Shown: in pieces, positions 27,621 through 36,979 of the stretch
Position numbering within the stretch: the stretch's first letter is position 1
Layout: each line of letters starts with the position of its first letter
From: an uncultured Paracoccaceae bacterium
Lineage (GTDB): Bacteria > Pseudomonadota > Alphaproteobacteria > Rhodobacterales > Rhodobacteraceae
DNA: 45,899 nt
Direction: 5' to 3'
Assembly (NCBI GenBank): GCA_937995865.1
Contig: CALKJA010000113.1
Location: 1 to 45,899, forward strand
The notes under the pieces: model-generated
Told to the model about the DNA's origin: nothing
The model's input: only the letters and a program-made list of their open reading frames with translations
The model's database searches: none
Program-made: the position numbers and the translations under genes

Positions 27621-28924
27621 TCGCGCGCGCCATTGCTTTTGCCCTCGCTCTAACTACGCCCGCTTGGGCCGAGGTTGAGATCGAAGAAATCACATCCCCC
27701 GGAGGTATTGATGCGTGGCTGGTCCAGCAACCATCCATTCCCTTCACCGCCCTTGAAATCCGCTTTCGTGGCGGTGCGTCCCTTGATCCAGAAGGCAAGC
27801 GCGGCGTTACCAATCTGATGATGGCGCTGCTTGAGGAAGGTGCCGCGGACATGGATGCCCGTGCCTTTGCGGAAGCCCGCGAAAACCTTGCGGCATCTTA
27901 TGAGTTTGACGGTTTTGACGATACGATAACGATCAGCGCTGAGTTTCTGACCGAAAACCGGGACGAAGCGATAGCTTTGCTGCGCGCGGCCATCAAAGAA
28001 CCACGCTTTGACGAAGCCGCAATTGAACGCGTTAAAGGGCAGGTTTTTTCTGTGATCCGCTCGAACCTCAAAGACGCGGACGACATCTCATCGGATCGCT
28101 ATTTCGAGCTGGCCTTTGGCGATCACCCCTACGGCACATCTCTTGATGGTACACTTGAAAGCGTAGCAGCGCTGGCGCGTGGCGATCTAGAGGCCGCGCG
28201 GCAGGCCGTATTGACCAAAGACCGAATGTTTGTTGGGGCGGTTGGAGACATAACGCCCGAGGAACTAGGCACCCTGCTTGATACGCTTTTGGGCGATCTG
28301 CCAGAGACCGGCCCGCCGCTTCCGCCTGAGATCGACTATACTCTGTCCGGTGGCATCACCGTTATTGATTTCGAGGGGCCACAATCCACCGCATTGTTTG
28401 GGCATGACGGGATAGAACGTGACGACGCAGACTTCTTTGCCGCGTATATCTTGAATGAAATTCTTGGGGGCGGCGGCCTCGAAAGCCGGCTGGGTCAAGA
28501 AGTTCGTGAAAAGCGCGGACTAACCTATGGGGTGTCGTCCTTCCTTGTCCCCAAAGATCAGGCAGAACTGGTGTTGGGTCGTGTGCGATCCTCGAATGAA
28601 ACGATTGCACAGGCCATTGAGGCGATCCGCAGTGAATGGGCAAAGCTTGCAACTGAGGGTGTGACGCCTGAGGAGCTGGAACGCACCCAAACGTTCCTTA
28701 CAGGGGCATATGCGTTGCGCTTTGATGGTAATGGGAGAATAGCGAATATCCTTGCCGGGATGCAGATGACGGGGCTTGAAGTCGACTATATTAACACTCG
28801 AAACGATAAGATCCGCGCGGTAACGCTGGAAGACATCAACCGTGTTGCTGCCGAATTGCTTGATCCTGACGCTCTGCATTTCGTGGTAGTGGGCCAGCCC
28901 GAAGGGCTAAGCAGCACCAACTGA
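27617..28924 (+). CDS. M16 family protein, non-catalytic partner
   Basis: The 435-residue product also has a signal peptide ([18 protein letters not shown]). The HxxEH position is replaced ([15 protein letters not shown]), so it cannot bind the catalytic zinc. The C-terminal partner motif is present: [30 protein letters not shown], where the Arg/Tyr pair helps shape the active site of the paired subunit. The ATGA overlap with the upstream gene supports stoichiometric production of the two halves. Confidence 0.92.
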   Translation: MIARAIAFALALTTPAWAEVEIEEITSPGGIDAWLVQQPSIPFTALEIRFRGGASLDPEGKRGVTNLMMALLEEGAADMDARAFAEARENLAASYEFDGFDDTITISAEFLTENRDEAIALLRAAIKEPRFDEAAIERVKGQVFSVIRSNLKDADDISSDRYFELAFGDHPYGTSLDGTLESVAALARGDLEAARQAVLTKDRMFVGAVGDITPEELGTLLDTLLGDLPETGPPLPPEIDYTLSGGITVIDFEGPQSTALFGHDGIERDDADFFAAYILNEILGGGGLESRLGQEVREKRGLTYGVSSFLVPKDQAELVLGRVRSSNETIAQAIEAIRSEWAKLATEGVTPEELERTQTFLTGAYALRFDGNGRIANILAGMQMTGLEVDYINTRNDKIRAVTLEDINRVAAELLDPDALHFVVVGQPEGLSSTN

Positions 28925-28964
28925 TCCTTTCCGAATCTGGGAGAGCCATGCTACCCCTAGCGGC

Positions 28965-30767
28965 ATGGCCCGCCCCAACCCCAACATAAGCGCATTGCCT
29001 GTGATCCGACAGCTTGATGATGCAGCGATCAACCGGATTGCGGCTGGCGAGGTGGTGGAACGTCCAGCAAGCGCAGTCAAAGAGCTGGTCGAGAATTCAA
29101 TTGATGCAGGCGCGGCCCGCGTTGAAGTAACGTATCAGGAGGGTGGCAAATCCCTGATCCGCGTTACGGATGATGGCTGTGGGATGGCGCCAGAAGACCT
29201 CCCGCTTGCGCTTTCGCGCCATGCCACGTCCAAAATTGATGGCTCTGATCTCCTCAACATTCAGTCTTTCGGCTTCCGGGGTGAGGCGTTGCCGTCTCTT
29301 GGTGCCGTGGGCCGTCTTACCGTCACGTCGCGACGCACGGGCTTTGACGCCGCGCAAATCTCTGTGACCGGTGGCGAAGAAAGCGCAGTACGTCCTGCAG
29401 CCTTAAGCCGCGGGACGGTGGTCGAGCTTCGCGATCTCTTTTTTGCGACACCCGCCCGTTTGAAATTCCTGCGGTCTGACCGCGCCGAGGCGCAGGCGAT
29501 TGCGGATGTTGTAAAACGCCTTGCGATGGCCGAACCCTTTGTAGGTTTCAGCTTAAAAGACGCGGGCACCGGCCGGGACGTGTTTCGCGCGGACCCGCAA
29601 TCGGGCGATCTTTTCGATGCGCTGGGCGGTCGCTTGTCGCAGATCCTTGGCCGAGAATTCACTCAAAACGCGGTGCCCGTAGATGCAGTGCGCGAAGGCG
29701 TTACTCTCACTGGTTTTGCGGCATTGCCGACCTATTCGCGTGGCGCAGCGGTTTCGCAGTTCTTTTTTGTGAATGGCCGGCCCGTGCGGGACAAACAGCT
29801 TACTGGTGCGCTCCGTGGAGCGTATGCGGATTTCCTGAGCCGCGACAGGCATCCTGCGGTGGCTCTGTTTATAGAGTGCGACCCAACCCGCGTTGATGTG
29901 AACGTGCATCCTGCCAAGTCGGAAGTGCGGTTCAGGGAGCCGGGCGTTGTGCGTGGTTTGATCGTTTCAGCGCTGCGGCACGCCTTGGCAGAAGCCGGGC
30001 ACCGTGCCTCAACAACCGTGGCGGATGGAGTACTGGGCGCCATGCGCCCCGAGCCCACGAACCCAAGTGAACCCGTTGTTTATCAAATGGATTTCGCTTC
30101 TCGATCGCGACCTCAACCGCCACCTTCGGGGTTCTCAGAGGCCCCGGCAGCACAGGTTGAACCTGAGCCCGCGATCGATCTGACGTCTCATCCATTGGGG
30201 GCAGCTCGTGCGCAATTGCATGAGAATTACATCGTTGCGCAAACGGCGACAGGGATGATCCTTGTTGATGCGCATGCGGCTCATGAGCGGCTGGTGTATG
30301 AACGGCTTAAGGCCCAAGTGGCCGCTAACGGCGTGACCCGGCAAGCACTGCTGATCCCTGAGATTGTAGAAATGTCCGTGGAAGACGCTCAAACCTTGCT
30401 TGGACAAGCCGATGCGTTGGCCCAGATGGGACTGGCTATTGAAGGGTTTGGCGCGGGCGCCGTTGCCGTGCAAGAGACGCCAGCGGTGCTAGGCCTTTGT
30501 AATGCAAAAGCTTTGTTGCTGGACGTGCTTGATGAGCTGACTGATGGAGGCACGACGCGCGCGGTTAAGGAGCGGATTGATGCCGTGCTCAGCCGGGTGG
30601 CATGCCACGGATCTGTGCGCACAGGGCGCCGGATGCGGGCGGAAGAAATGAACGCCCTATTGCGTGAGATGGAGGCAACACCCCATAGCGGCCAATGCAA
30701 TCACGGACGCCCCACATATGTTGAGCTTAAGCTGACCGATATCGAGCGGCTTTTCGGGCGCACATGA
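28965..30767 (+). CDS. mutL: DNA mismatch repair protein MutL
   Basis: MutL (600 residues) couples mismatch recognition to strand incision. The N-terminal GHKL ATPase is seen in [34 protein letters not shown], and [16 protein letters not shown]. The middle [11 protein letters not shown] and HPAKSEVRF complete it. The C-terminal part holds [12 protein letters not shown], which aligns to the DQHA(x)2E(x)4E metal-binding motif of endonuclease-type MutL with Q replaced by A. ACHGSVR and CNHGRPT match the associated ACR and CPHGRP motifs. It is therefore probably the nicking kind, as expected where MutH is absent. It overlaps rmuC by 4 bases. Confidence 0.95.
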   Translation: MARPNPNISALPVIRQLDDAAINRIAAGEVVERPASAVKELVENSIDAGAARVEVTYQEGGKSLIRVTDDGCGMAPEDLPLALSRHATSKIDGSDLLNIQSFGFRGEALPSLGAVGRLTVTSRRTGFDAAQISVTGGEESAVRPAALSRGTVVELRDLFFATPARLKFLRSDRAEAQAIADVVKRLAMAEPFVGFSLKDAGTGRDVFRADPQSGDLFDALGGRLSQILGREFTQNAVPVDAVREGVTLTGFAALPTYSRGAAVSQFFFVNGRPVRDKQLTGALRGAYADFLSRDRHPAVALFIECDPTRVDVNVHPAKSEVRFREPGVVRGLIVSALRHALAEAGHRASTTVADGVLGAMRPEPTNPSEPVVYQMDFASRSRPQPPPSGFSEAPAAQVEPEPAIDLTSHPLGAARAQLHENYIVAQTATGMILVDAHAAHERLVYERLKAQVAANGVTRQALLIPEIVEMSVEDAQTLLGQADALAQMGLAIEGFGAGAVAVQETPAVLGLCNAKALLLDVLDELTDGGTTRAVKERIDAVLSRVACHGSVRTGRRMRAEEMNALLREMEATPHSGQCNHGRPTYVELKLTDIERLFGRT

Positions 30768-31909
30768 TCCAAATTGGGGGCCGCACGATCGCACTAGACG
30801 ATCCGCTGCTGATTGGCGGCGCGATCGTGCTTCTGCTCATTTTCCTCATGCTTTTCATGAGCTTGCGCGCAGCGCAACGCGGTGCGGTGCATGCAGATAA
30901 GCAAGCGCAAAGGGTTGCTGCACTTGCGGGCGGGTTAACCCATGTCAGCGAAGCTCAAGCCCAACAACAAGCCCAACTCCTTACACTATTGGAGACCCGG
31001 CTCGCCACCGTACAGGAGCAGGTCAACGGGAACCTAGCGGCTTCGGCAACAGCGACCGCCCATTCGCTGGGTGCGCTTCAGCAGCGGTTGATTGCCATCG
31101 ATAAGGCGCAGGAGAATATCACGGCGTTAAGCGGTAACGTATTGTCACTGCAGGATATTCTCAGCAACAAACAGGCCCGCGGATCCTTTGGGGAGATCCA
31201 GCTCAATGATATCGTTGGCAAGGCGTTGCCGCCGGACAGCTTTACGCTTCAGGCGACATTGTCCAATGGAAAGCGGGCGGATTGCCTGATCCATTTACCG
31301 AACCCTCCAGGGCCGATTGTCGTGGATAGCAAGTTCCCGCTGGAGGGATATGAGGCGCTGCGAAATGCATCGACCGAAGCAGAGGCGCTGGCCGCGGCCC
31401 GCCGTTTTCGCAGTGACGTGAAAGCGCATATTAGGGCAATTTCAGAGAAATATATCCTTGAAGGGGAAACGGCAGACGGAGCTCTGATGTTCCTGCCCTC
31501 GGAGGCTATCTATTCAGAATTGCACGCAAATTTCCCGGAATTGGTGCGCGAGGGGTTTGCGGCGCGGGTTTGGATTGTGTCGCCTACAACTTGCATGGCG
31601 ACTTTGAACACCATGCGCGCGATCCTTAAGGATGCCCGTATGCGGGCGCAGGCGGGCGCGATCCGGAAAGAGCTTGCCGCGCTATATGCGGATGTGGATA
31701 GGCTCGGCACGCGGGTTGGCAATCTGGATCGGCATTTTGGGCAAGCACAAAAGGATATCGAAGAGATCAAGATCAGTGCTCAGAAGGCTGGAACCCGCGC
31801 ACGGCGGTTGGACGAATTCGACTTTGAGGAATTGGCTGCGGATGCGCCTGATCGTCCCTCTGATCCTATGCCTCAGCGCACCACGCCAAGGGCCATCATT
31901 CGCCGTTAA
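30764..31909 (+). CDS. rmuC: DNA recombination protein RmuC
   Basis: RmuC (381 residues) is a nuclease-like protein that limits inversions at short inverted repeats in E. coli. It has one N-terminal membrane helix (about 15-34), a Gln/Ala-rich coiled coil to about residue 120, and the RmuC domain with [33 protein letters not shown] and [25 protein letters not shown] near the end. The ATGA overlap with mutL suggests coordinated expression of two genome-maintenance functions. The C-terminal tail is proline-rich and probably disordered. Confidence 0.93.
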   Translation: MIQIGGRTIALDDPLLIGGAIVLLLIFLMLFMSLRAAQRGAVHADKQAQRVAALAGGLTHVSEAQAQQQAQLLTLLETRLATVQEQVNGNLAASATATAHSLGALQQRLIAIDKAQENITALSGNVLSLQDILSNKQARGSFGEIQLNDIVGKALPPDSFTLQATLSNGKRADCLIHLPNPPGPIVVDSKFPLEGYEALRNASTEAEALAAARRFRSDVKAHIRAISEKYILEGETADGALMFLPSEAIYSELHANFPELVREGFAARVWIVSPTTCMATLNTMRAILKDARMRAQAGAIRKELAALYADVDRLGTRVGNLDRHFGQAQKDIEEIKISAQKAGTRARRLDEFDFEELAADAPDRPSDPMPQRTTPRAIIRR

Positions 31910-32005
31910 CTATTGCTGTGTTGGTCAGATACGCCGCAGGCACAAGTGATGCACATTCTATACACAACCAATACATACGATGTTTGTGCGAGCGGCGTTA
32001 ACCTT

Positions 32006-32060
32006 TGGGGCGCTGCCCCCAGCGCTGCGCGCTCCCCCGAGGTATTTTGAGAAAGATGAA
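32006..32060. repeat. candidate dispersed intergenic element of Rhodobacterales type
   Basis: Between the convergent rmuC and WYL-regulator genes lies a GC-rich block with GGGGCGCTGCCCCC, AGCGCT and GCGCGC palindromes, followed by CCCCCGAGGTATTTTGAGAA. From memory, near-identical blocks recur between genes in many Roseobacter-group genomes and may serve as terminators or REP-like elements. Only one copy is in this window, so the repeat status is unproven here. Confidence 0.4.
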
Positions 32061-32066
32061 GAGTGG

Positions 32067-32813
32067 CTAGCGCTTCTCTGTGAGGGCGCGTGCCGCGTCA
32101 GGGAGGCGGTATGTTTTGGACGAAGGTTTTCCAAGAGGGCTTTTTGCAATGTCTTCATCCCGCGTCAGGAAGGCGGCGACGTTTTTGTTTTGGTCTTCGG
32201 GGAAGTGGTCATCGGTAATCGTCAGGGTGGAAATCCGGTCTGCGCGGAAGGTTCGGAAATCATTTCGCAGTTCACACCATCCTGTGACCATCCAGCTGAG
32301 CGGAAGATCCCAGATTAAAATTGGGCGGATACGGCGCAGCGAGACAGCGCTGGATTTGTCAGTATAGCCAAGCTCAACGATTTGGCGGTCACGGATCGCG
32401 GCGCGCAAGGCGGATTGATCGACGCCCTCCTTGGTCTGAAGGCTCAGATAGGGGGCCGTAGCGAGGGCGCGAGTTTCAGGGTCTGGCATGCCAGCTTGGA
32501 GTTTTGCCCGGACTTCGCGTGCGGCCGCCGCCAACGACGGATCGCCGGTGCGTTCGACATAGGCAAGCCCGATCGCGAGTGCATCAACCTGATCATGGGT
32601 AAAGGCAGTGTTCGGGAGATCGAAACCCGGGCGAAGCAAGTAGCCGATCCCGGCCTCCCCTTCGATCGGGAGGCCGGAGCCCTGAAGATGTGCGATGTCC
32701 CGGTAGATTGTGCTGACCGACACCTCAAGACGCCGTGCAAGATCCTCGGCACGGGCTGTGCCCATGCTGCGGAGTTCTGAGACAAGGCGGAAAAGACGTT
32801 CGGCGCGGCGCAT
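32067..32813 (-). CDS. HTH/WYL-domain transcriptional regulator (YafY family)
   Basis: The 248-residue regulator has an N-terminal HTH_11 domain (RLFRLVSELRSMGTARAEDLARRLEVSVSTIYRDIAHLQGSGLPI, about residues 5-50). Its C-terminal WYL domain (about 125-215) includes VELGYTDKSSAVSLRRIRPILI and SWMVTGWCELRNDFRTFRADRI. WYL domains bind nucleic acid or nucleotide ligands and tune DNA binding. It starts 12 bases after the Rid-family gene on the same strand, so they form an operon. Its targets are unknown; self-regulation is likely. Confidence 0.88.
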   Translation of the reverse strand: MRRAERLFRLVSELRSMGTARAEDLARRLEVSVSTIYRDIAHLQGSGLPIEGEAGIGYLLRPGFDLPNTAFTHDQVDALAIGLAYVERTGDPSLAAAAREVRAKLQAGMPDPETRALATAPYLSLQTKEGVDQSALRAAIRDRQIVELGYTDKSSAVSLRRIRPILIWDLPLSWMVTGWCELRNDFRTFRADRISTLTITDDHFPEDQNKNVAAFLTRDEDIAKSPLGKPSSKTYRLPDAARALTEKR

Positions 32814-32825
32814 GGCTTTACCTCA

Positions 32826-33221
32826 TCATTTGCATGCGTTGGCGTCAATTTCGAACATCAGCGGTGGTAAAGCCAAGCGGGTTACACCCAGCAGGGTGAC
32901 CGGGGGCAAGGCGCCTTGTGCGGCAAAGGTTGCAGCGATGAGATCATAGTTGTCCATTGTTGCGTCCATATCGGTGGTGAAGATCCCCAGCCGAGTGATG
33001 TCGGTGATCTCCATCTTGGCGGCTTTTAGAACGGCCTGCAGGTTTTCCAGCGTCAGCGCTATTTGTGCACGCATATCGCCAGGATGCATGGGCTGGCCTT
33101 CTGCGTTCATTGCGGTTTGCCCGGCGATGGTCAGGGTTTGGGTCGCGCCTGTGACAATCTCAGCTTGATTATAGCCAAAGTTCAGGGACCAGTTCCAAGG
33201 GTTCAGGGGAGAGCGTTGCAT
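32826..33221 (-). CDS. Rid-family (YjgF/YER057c/UK114) protein
   Basis: The product of about 131 residues shows the Rid trimer fold: NFGYNQAEIVTGATQTLTIAGQTAMNAEG, HPGDMRAQIALTLENLQAVLKAAKMEITDITRLGIFTTDMDA, and PPVTLLGVTRLALPPLMFEIDANA. RidA proper deaminates reactive enamines and imines with an arginine in the PAR segment; here the equivalent place in PPVTLLGV has no Arg, so the archetypal RidA reaction is doubtful and another Rid subgroup is likelier. ATG 33221 has GAGG 9 bases upstream; ATG 33236 lacks one. It is the first gene of an operon with the WYL regulator. Confidence 0.85.
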   Translation of the reverse strand: MQRSPLNPWNWSLNFGYNQAEIVTGATQTLTIAGQTAMNAEGQPMHPGDMRAQIALTLENLQAVLKAAKMEITDITRLGIFTTDMDATMDNYDLIAATFAAQGALPPVTLLGVTRLALPPLMFEIDANACK

Positions 33222-33269
33222 GATGTATGTCCTCATTGCGGTGTTGCGATGGGACCGTGTTTAGCGATG

Positions 33270-33297
33270 CCCTCCTCTCACCGTTGTGAGAGGAGGG
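33270..33297. promoter_or_regulatory. perfect 12-bp inverted repeat between chrR and the Rid gene
   Basis: CCCTCCTCTCAC (33270-33281) and GTGAGAGGAGGG (33286-33297) are exact reverse complements around a 4-base loop, 49 bases upstream of the Rid start. There is no T-run on either side, so a simple terminator is less likely than an RNA hairpin in the leader or a protein binding site. The rest of the 240-base gap holds no clear gene. Confidence 0.5.
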
Positions 33298-33461
33298 TGA
33301 GAGGTGTCTCGCATTTTTGTATCGGAATCCGCGAAAATGAGGTGAAGCGTGACCGGAACAGAGCATGCGATTTAATCGGCACCAAGCCGGCAGTGCTTTT
33401 TTGAGGTTCTTTTGGGACAGCTACGTCCCACGCAGAAACGATCAAAAGCGCCACAAACGGC

Positions 33462-34109
33462 TCAAATACGAAGGAACGGCTGCACCAGACGGGGCGCTAG
33501 GCTGTTAAAGGTCAATGGCGCGTCGGACGCCGTGAGGCAGATACAATCCTCACCGATATCGGCGATGGGTGTGTGCGCCAGATCCTCATTCGCGACTTCA
33601 ATATCCCCGCGTGCAAACCGTTCCCCATCGTCAAGAAACGCGCCCTGAAGCACAAGCGTGAGCTCCATGCCTTTGTGTCCGTGATCGGGCATTGCAGCGC
33701 CCGCAGGGATATTGAGCAGCCTAACGGTCGCATCCTTAGACGTTTTGAGGATCGCTTGACGGACTCCCCCGCCCATACGCTTCCAATTTACAGCGCCCAG
33801 ATCACCGCCCACATAGTCATAGAGCGGTCCGGGAAAGGCCCCGGCAGGCTGTTTAGGCTTGGGCTGAATGGGTTCTTGAGCCTTTCGGCTGATCAACGCG
33901 AGGGTCGCTTCAAGCGCGCCATGAGCCATAGACGCGCTTTCCTCCTCTAGTAGAACGCCGCCAACGGCGTCGAAACTATGCAGCCGCGCGCGGCACTCAT
34001 CGCAAAGCGACACATGGGTCGCGACGACAAGATTAAATGCTTCAGGCAAGGTGCCTGCCGAGTAGCCCATAAGCAGCTCGTCTGTAAGATGGTGCCGGAT
34101 GTCACGCAT
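33462..34109 (-). CDS. chrR: ChrR zinc anti-sigma factor of RpoE
   Basis: ChrR (215 residues) holds sigma factor RpoE inactive and releases it on singlet oxygen or organic hydroperoxide. The N-terminal zinc anti-sigma domain has the ligands His7 (IRHH), His32, Cys36 and Cys39 (ATHVSLCDEC), with the same His-His spacing as recalled for Rhodobacter sphaeroides. The C-terminal cupin has PDHGHKGMELTLVLQGAFLDDGERFARGDIE and HTPIADIGEDCICL, needed for the singlet-oxygen response in the model species. ATG 34109 matches the known N terminus (MxxIRHH) and has GAGG upstream; ATG 34124, overlapping the rpoE stop, is the alternative. Confidence 0.93.
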   Translation of the reverse strand: MRDIRHHLTDELLMGYSAGTLPEAFNLVVATHVSLCDECRARLHSFDAVGGVLLEEESASMAHGALEATLALISRKAQEPIQPKPKQPAGAFPGPLYDYVGGDLGAVNWKRMGGGVRQAILKTSKDATVRLLNIPAGAAMPDHGHKGMELTLVLQGAFLDDGERFARGDIEVANEDLAHTPIADIGEDCICLTASDAPLTFNSLAPRLVQPFLRI

Positions 34110-34120
34110 CGGTGTTTGCC

Positions 34121-34672
34121 TCATTTCAACTCGTGGCGCAGTCTGTCCAACGCCAATCTGATGCGAGATTTGATCGTGCCAAGGGGAAGACCCGTTTCGG
34201 CGGCGATTTCGCTGTGGCTTAGATCACCAAAATAGGCTCTTTCCACCAGCACCCGCTGTTTCTCTGGAAGCTCGGACACAGCCCGGGCCAAGTGTTCACA
34301 TTCTTGTTGCAGGGCAAGCGCGGACTCTTGGTCCGGCTCAGCTTCTGGACCCCAAGTGAGCTCCTCGGGCTCTGGCCGCCGTTGTTTCCGAAGCGCATCG
34401 ATCGAACGGTTCCGCGCGATCGTGAAGATCCATGTCGCCGCACTTGCGCGGCTGGGATCAAACATATGTGCCTTCGTCCAAAGGGTTGCCATAACCTCCT
34501 GCGTTGTCTCTTCCGCAAGGGCCGCATCGGCCCCTGATTTCATCAAAAACGCTTTAACGCGCGGGGCAAAATGCGAGAACAGAGCCGCGAATGCGCCCTG
34601 ATCTTGGTGCGTGTGGATGGCTTGAATTTCTGCCACCCAGGTTTTGCCGCGGTTGCGATCCTGAATGTTCAC
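34121..34672 (-). CDS. rpoE: ECF sigma factor RpoE (ChrR-controlled, ECF11 type)
   Basis: This ECF sigma factor directs RNA polymerase to singlet-oxygen-response genes. Sigma2 is visible in FSHFAPRVKAFLMKSGADAALAEETTQEVMATLWTKAHMF and RASAATWIFTIARNRSIDALRKQRRPEPEEL. Sigma4 is in LPEKQRVLVERAYFGDLSHSEIAAETGLPLGTIKSRIRLALDRLRHELK. The frame is open to an ATG at 34795, but that codon overlaps the -10 of the inferred rpoE promoter. GTG 34672, with AAGG 8 bases upstream, gives 183 residues, close to the family length; ATG 34714 and 34738 are alternatives. The chrR gene follows at once, giving the usual sigma/anti-sigma operon. Confidence 0.93.
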   Translation of the reverse strand: MNIQDRNRGKTWVAEIQAIHTHQDQGAFAALFSHFAPRVKAFLMKSGADAALAEETTQEVMATLWTKAHMFDPSRASAATWIFTIARNRSIDALRKQRRPEPEELTWGPEAEPDQESALALQQECEHLARAVSELPEKQRVLVERAYFGDLSHSEIAAETGLPLGTIKSRIRLALDRLRHELK

Positions 34673-34793
34673 GTCACGTGCCTTGGAAGGAGATGTTTTG
34701 CGATGGGATGACATCCCACCAACAAAAGCATAGGACATCTGCCCAATGCTTGCACCCTTTTCCTCGGCCGATATTTGTTTCGTCAACATGTTC

Positions 34794-34823
34794 ATTATAC
34801 GTGGCCTTGATTGTTCTGGATCA
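34794..34823 (-). promoter_or_regulatory. candidate RpoE-dependent promoter of rpoE-chrR
   Basis: On the minus strand TGATCC (34823-34818) is followed after 16 bases by CGTATAAT (34801-34794). TGATCC is the recalled RpoE -35 element, and the distance to CGTA equals that of the divergent promoter. The -10 departs from the TAAGTA consensus. It implies autoregulation and places transcription start downstream of the first possible ATG. Confidence 0.5.
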
Positions 34824-34847
34824 CTGCGAAAGAAAGTTTTTTGAAAG

Positions 34848-34877
34848 TCATCCAGCGGCGCAAACCGTGCGTAAGTA
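34848..34877 (+). promoter_or_regulatory. candidate RpoE-dependent promoter of the FAD oxidoreductase operon
   Basis: TCATCC (34848-34853), an 18-base spacer and TAAGTA (34872-34877) match the recalled RpoE consensus (about TGATCC-N18-TAAGTA) at all but one position. Transcription would start near 34884, about 25 bases before ATG 34910. It drives the operon in the direction away from rpoE. Confidence 0.65.
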
Positions 34878-34909
34878 CTTCAAACACCTCATGGAAAGAG
34901 ACTTAGTTT

Positions 34910-36220
34910 ATGCCATTTGAAGCCGGGCCAAGTAACAACGGGGCGCAAGGCCCGAAACGTATCGCCGTTATTGGCGGGGGGATTTCGGGGCTGAGCGCGG
35001 CTCATATGCTTTCGCGTGAAAACGCAGTCGTTCTGTTTGAAGCAGAGACCCGGCTGGGTGGTCATGCGCGCACGATTTACGCAGGGCAAAATGAGCAACC
35101 GATTGATACCGGCTTTCTGGTGTTCAACTATGCCAACTATCCGCATTTGACGGCTCTGTTCGAGCAGCTGGACGTACCGGTCATCCCAAGCGACATGTCC
35201 TTTGGCTGCTCGATCGACGGTGGGTGGTTGGAATATGGGATTTTGGAGCGGTCGGCGATCTTTGCACAAAAGCGCAACCTGTTGCGGCCACAGTTCTATA
35301 AGATGCTGCGCGATATGCTGCGGTTTGGCAAAGAGGCCAAGCAGTATGCCGCTGATCCAAATATGACCGTAGGTGAGTTGATTGAGGTGATGGGATTGGG
35401 GCAGTGGTTCCGTGACTATTACCTTTTGCCGATGTCGGGCGCGATTTGGTCAACGCCTTGCGCGCAAATCTCTGAATTTCCGGCCTATGCGCTTGTTAAC
35501 TTTTTTGACAATCACCGGCTGCTTTCGGACGGATCGCAGCACACGTGGTATACCGTCAAAGGTGGCTCGATTGAGTATGTCAGCCGGCTTGAGGCGCGTT
35601 TGCGCGGTGCGGGTGTGGACGTTCGTTTGAACGCCGCACCCCAATCTGTGCGGCGCATCCCCGGTGGCGTTGAAATCAAAACAATGGGCGGCGGTTGGGA
35701 GCTGTTTGATGAGGTGGTTTTTGGCACCCATTCGGACGATAGCTTACGGATGCTTGCGGATCCGTCCGAACAGGAGAGTGCAGCGTTGGGGGCGGTAAAG
35801 TACCAACCCAACTTTGCGATCACACATACCGACACAGCTGTTATGCCCAAGCGTCGGGCCGTTTGGTCCAGTTGGAATTACACCGAAGCACCGGGCCGCA
35901 AGAGCGACGTGATTGATCTGACATATTGGATCAATCGGCTTCAGAGCATACCGGGCGATACCGAATATCTTGTCACGCTTAATTCCCAGCAGCCCATCCG
36001 CGAGGAGCTTATCCTTGACCGTGCGGATTTCCGGCATCCTGTGTTCGACGGCCCTGCTTTGGCTGCACAGGAGGCGATCCGAGGCTTCAATGGTGCGCAA
36101 AACACGTGGTTCTGCGGAGCATGGATGAAAAACGGGTTCCACGAAGACGGGATCGGATCCGCTGTTGAAGCGATGACTGCCCGCGCGGCGCGCAAACCCG
36201 AGAAACTGGCCGCCGAGTAA
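34910..36220 (+). CDS. FAD-dependent amine-oxidase-like oxidoreductase of the RpoE operon
   Basis: The 436-residue flavoprotein has a dinucleotide-binding fold at the N terminus (RIAVIGGGISGLSAAHMLSRENAVVLFEAETRLGGHART, GGGISG at 22-27) and the family C-terminal FAD contact (AWMKNGFHEDGIGSAVEAMTARA). It belongs to the group containing the R. sphaeroides protein RSP_1091, which from memory is RpoE-controlled and takes part in furan fatty acid formation (desaturation of methylated membrane fatty acids). That role here is inference by context. It is the first gene after the RpoE-type promoter, and its stop is directly followed by the DUF1365 start codon. Confidence 0.88.
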   Translation: MPFEAGPSNNGAQGPKRIAVIGGGISGLSAAHMLSRENAVVLFEAETRLGGHARTIYAGQNEQPIDTGFLVFNYANYPHLTALFEQLDVPVIPSDMSFGCSIDGGWLEYGILERSAIFAQKRNLLRPQFYKMLRDMLRFGKEAKQYAADPNMTVGELIEVMGLGQWFRDYYLLPMSGAIWSTPCAQISEFPAYALVNFFDNHRLLSDGSQHTWYTVKGGSIEYVSRLEARLRGAGVDVRLNAAPQSVRRIPGGVEIKTMGGGWELFDEVVFGTHSDDSLRMLADPSEQESAALGAVKYQPNFAITHTDTAVMPKRRAVWSSWNYTEAPGRKSDVIDLTYWINRLQSIPGDTEYLVTLNSQQPIREELILDRADFRHPVFDGPALAAQEAIRGFNGAQNTWFCGAWMKNGFHEDGIGSAVEAMTARAARKPEKLAAE

Positions 36221-36979
36221 ATGAAAGCGGTGGAGCACATATCTGGTCAAACGTTCCATGGGCGGCGGGGCGCGATAAAGAACGCGTTTCGGTATTCCAT
36301 CGACTATGTGCTTTTGAATGCTGAGGTGGCCCCGGCTGCGCCGCGATTGTTCGCGCGCAACGCGGGGGCGGTTATGTCACTGCACGATAGCGATCATGGC
36401 GGCGCGCCGCGCGCCGGGCGTGGGGCCGTTTGGGTGCGCGAGGTTCTGGCCGCGCATCACCTCCCTGAACCTGCGCGGATTGATTTGCTCGCCCAGCCTC
36501 GGCTTTTAGGGCATGTGTTCAATCCAGTGTCGTTCTGGCTGTGCTATGATGAAGCAAGCGCTCTAACGATTGTGATCGCTGAAGTGTCCAACACTTTTGG
36601 CGACCGTCATTCCTATTTGTGCCACCGCGATGACCTTGCCCCGCTGACCCGAGATACAGAAGTGCGCGCAAAAAAGCTCATGCATGTGTCGCCGTTTCAG
36701 CCAATGGAGGGCGGATATACATTCCGCTTTGACATTCAAGCGGACCGTATCGGAATTTGGATCGATTACTCGCGTGGCAATGGTGGGCTGATCGCAACGC
36801 TCAACGGTCCGCGTGTGCCGCTCACAACACGTGGCATTGTGTGGGCCGCTCTGCGCCGGCCCTTCGGATCACGCCGGGTGCTTGCGTTGATCCATTGGCA
36901 GGCGTTGAAGCTCTGGTGGAAAGGCGCATCCTTTCGGTCAAAGCCTGCACCGCCCGCGGAAGAGGTCTCGCGATCATGA
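36221..36979 (+). CDS. DUF1365 family protein
   Basis: The 252-residue protein fits DUF1365: NAFRYSIDYVLLNAEV near the start, PRLLGHVFNPVSFWLCYDEASALTIVIAEVSNTFGDRHSYLC in the centre, and KLMHVSPFQPMEGGYTFRF after it. The NPVSFWLCYD motif is the family signature. Its biochemical role is not known, but it is nearly always found with the FAD oxidoreductase and fatty-acid-modifying genes, which points to lipid modification. Start and stop junctions on both sides overlap or abut, typical of a tight operon. Confidence 0.9.
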   Translation: MKAVEHISGQTFHGRRGAIKNAFRYSIDYVLLNAEVAPAAPRLFARNAGAVMSLHDSDHGGAPRAGRGAVWVREVLAAHHLPEPARIDLLAQPRLLGHVFNPVSFWLCYDEASALTIVIAEVSNTFGDRHSYLCHRDDLAPLTRDTEVRAKKLMHVSPFQPMEGGYTFRFDIQADRIGIWIDYSRGNGGLIATLNGPRVPLTTRGIVWAALRRPFGSRRVLALIHWQALKLWWKGASFRSKPAPPAEEVSRS

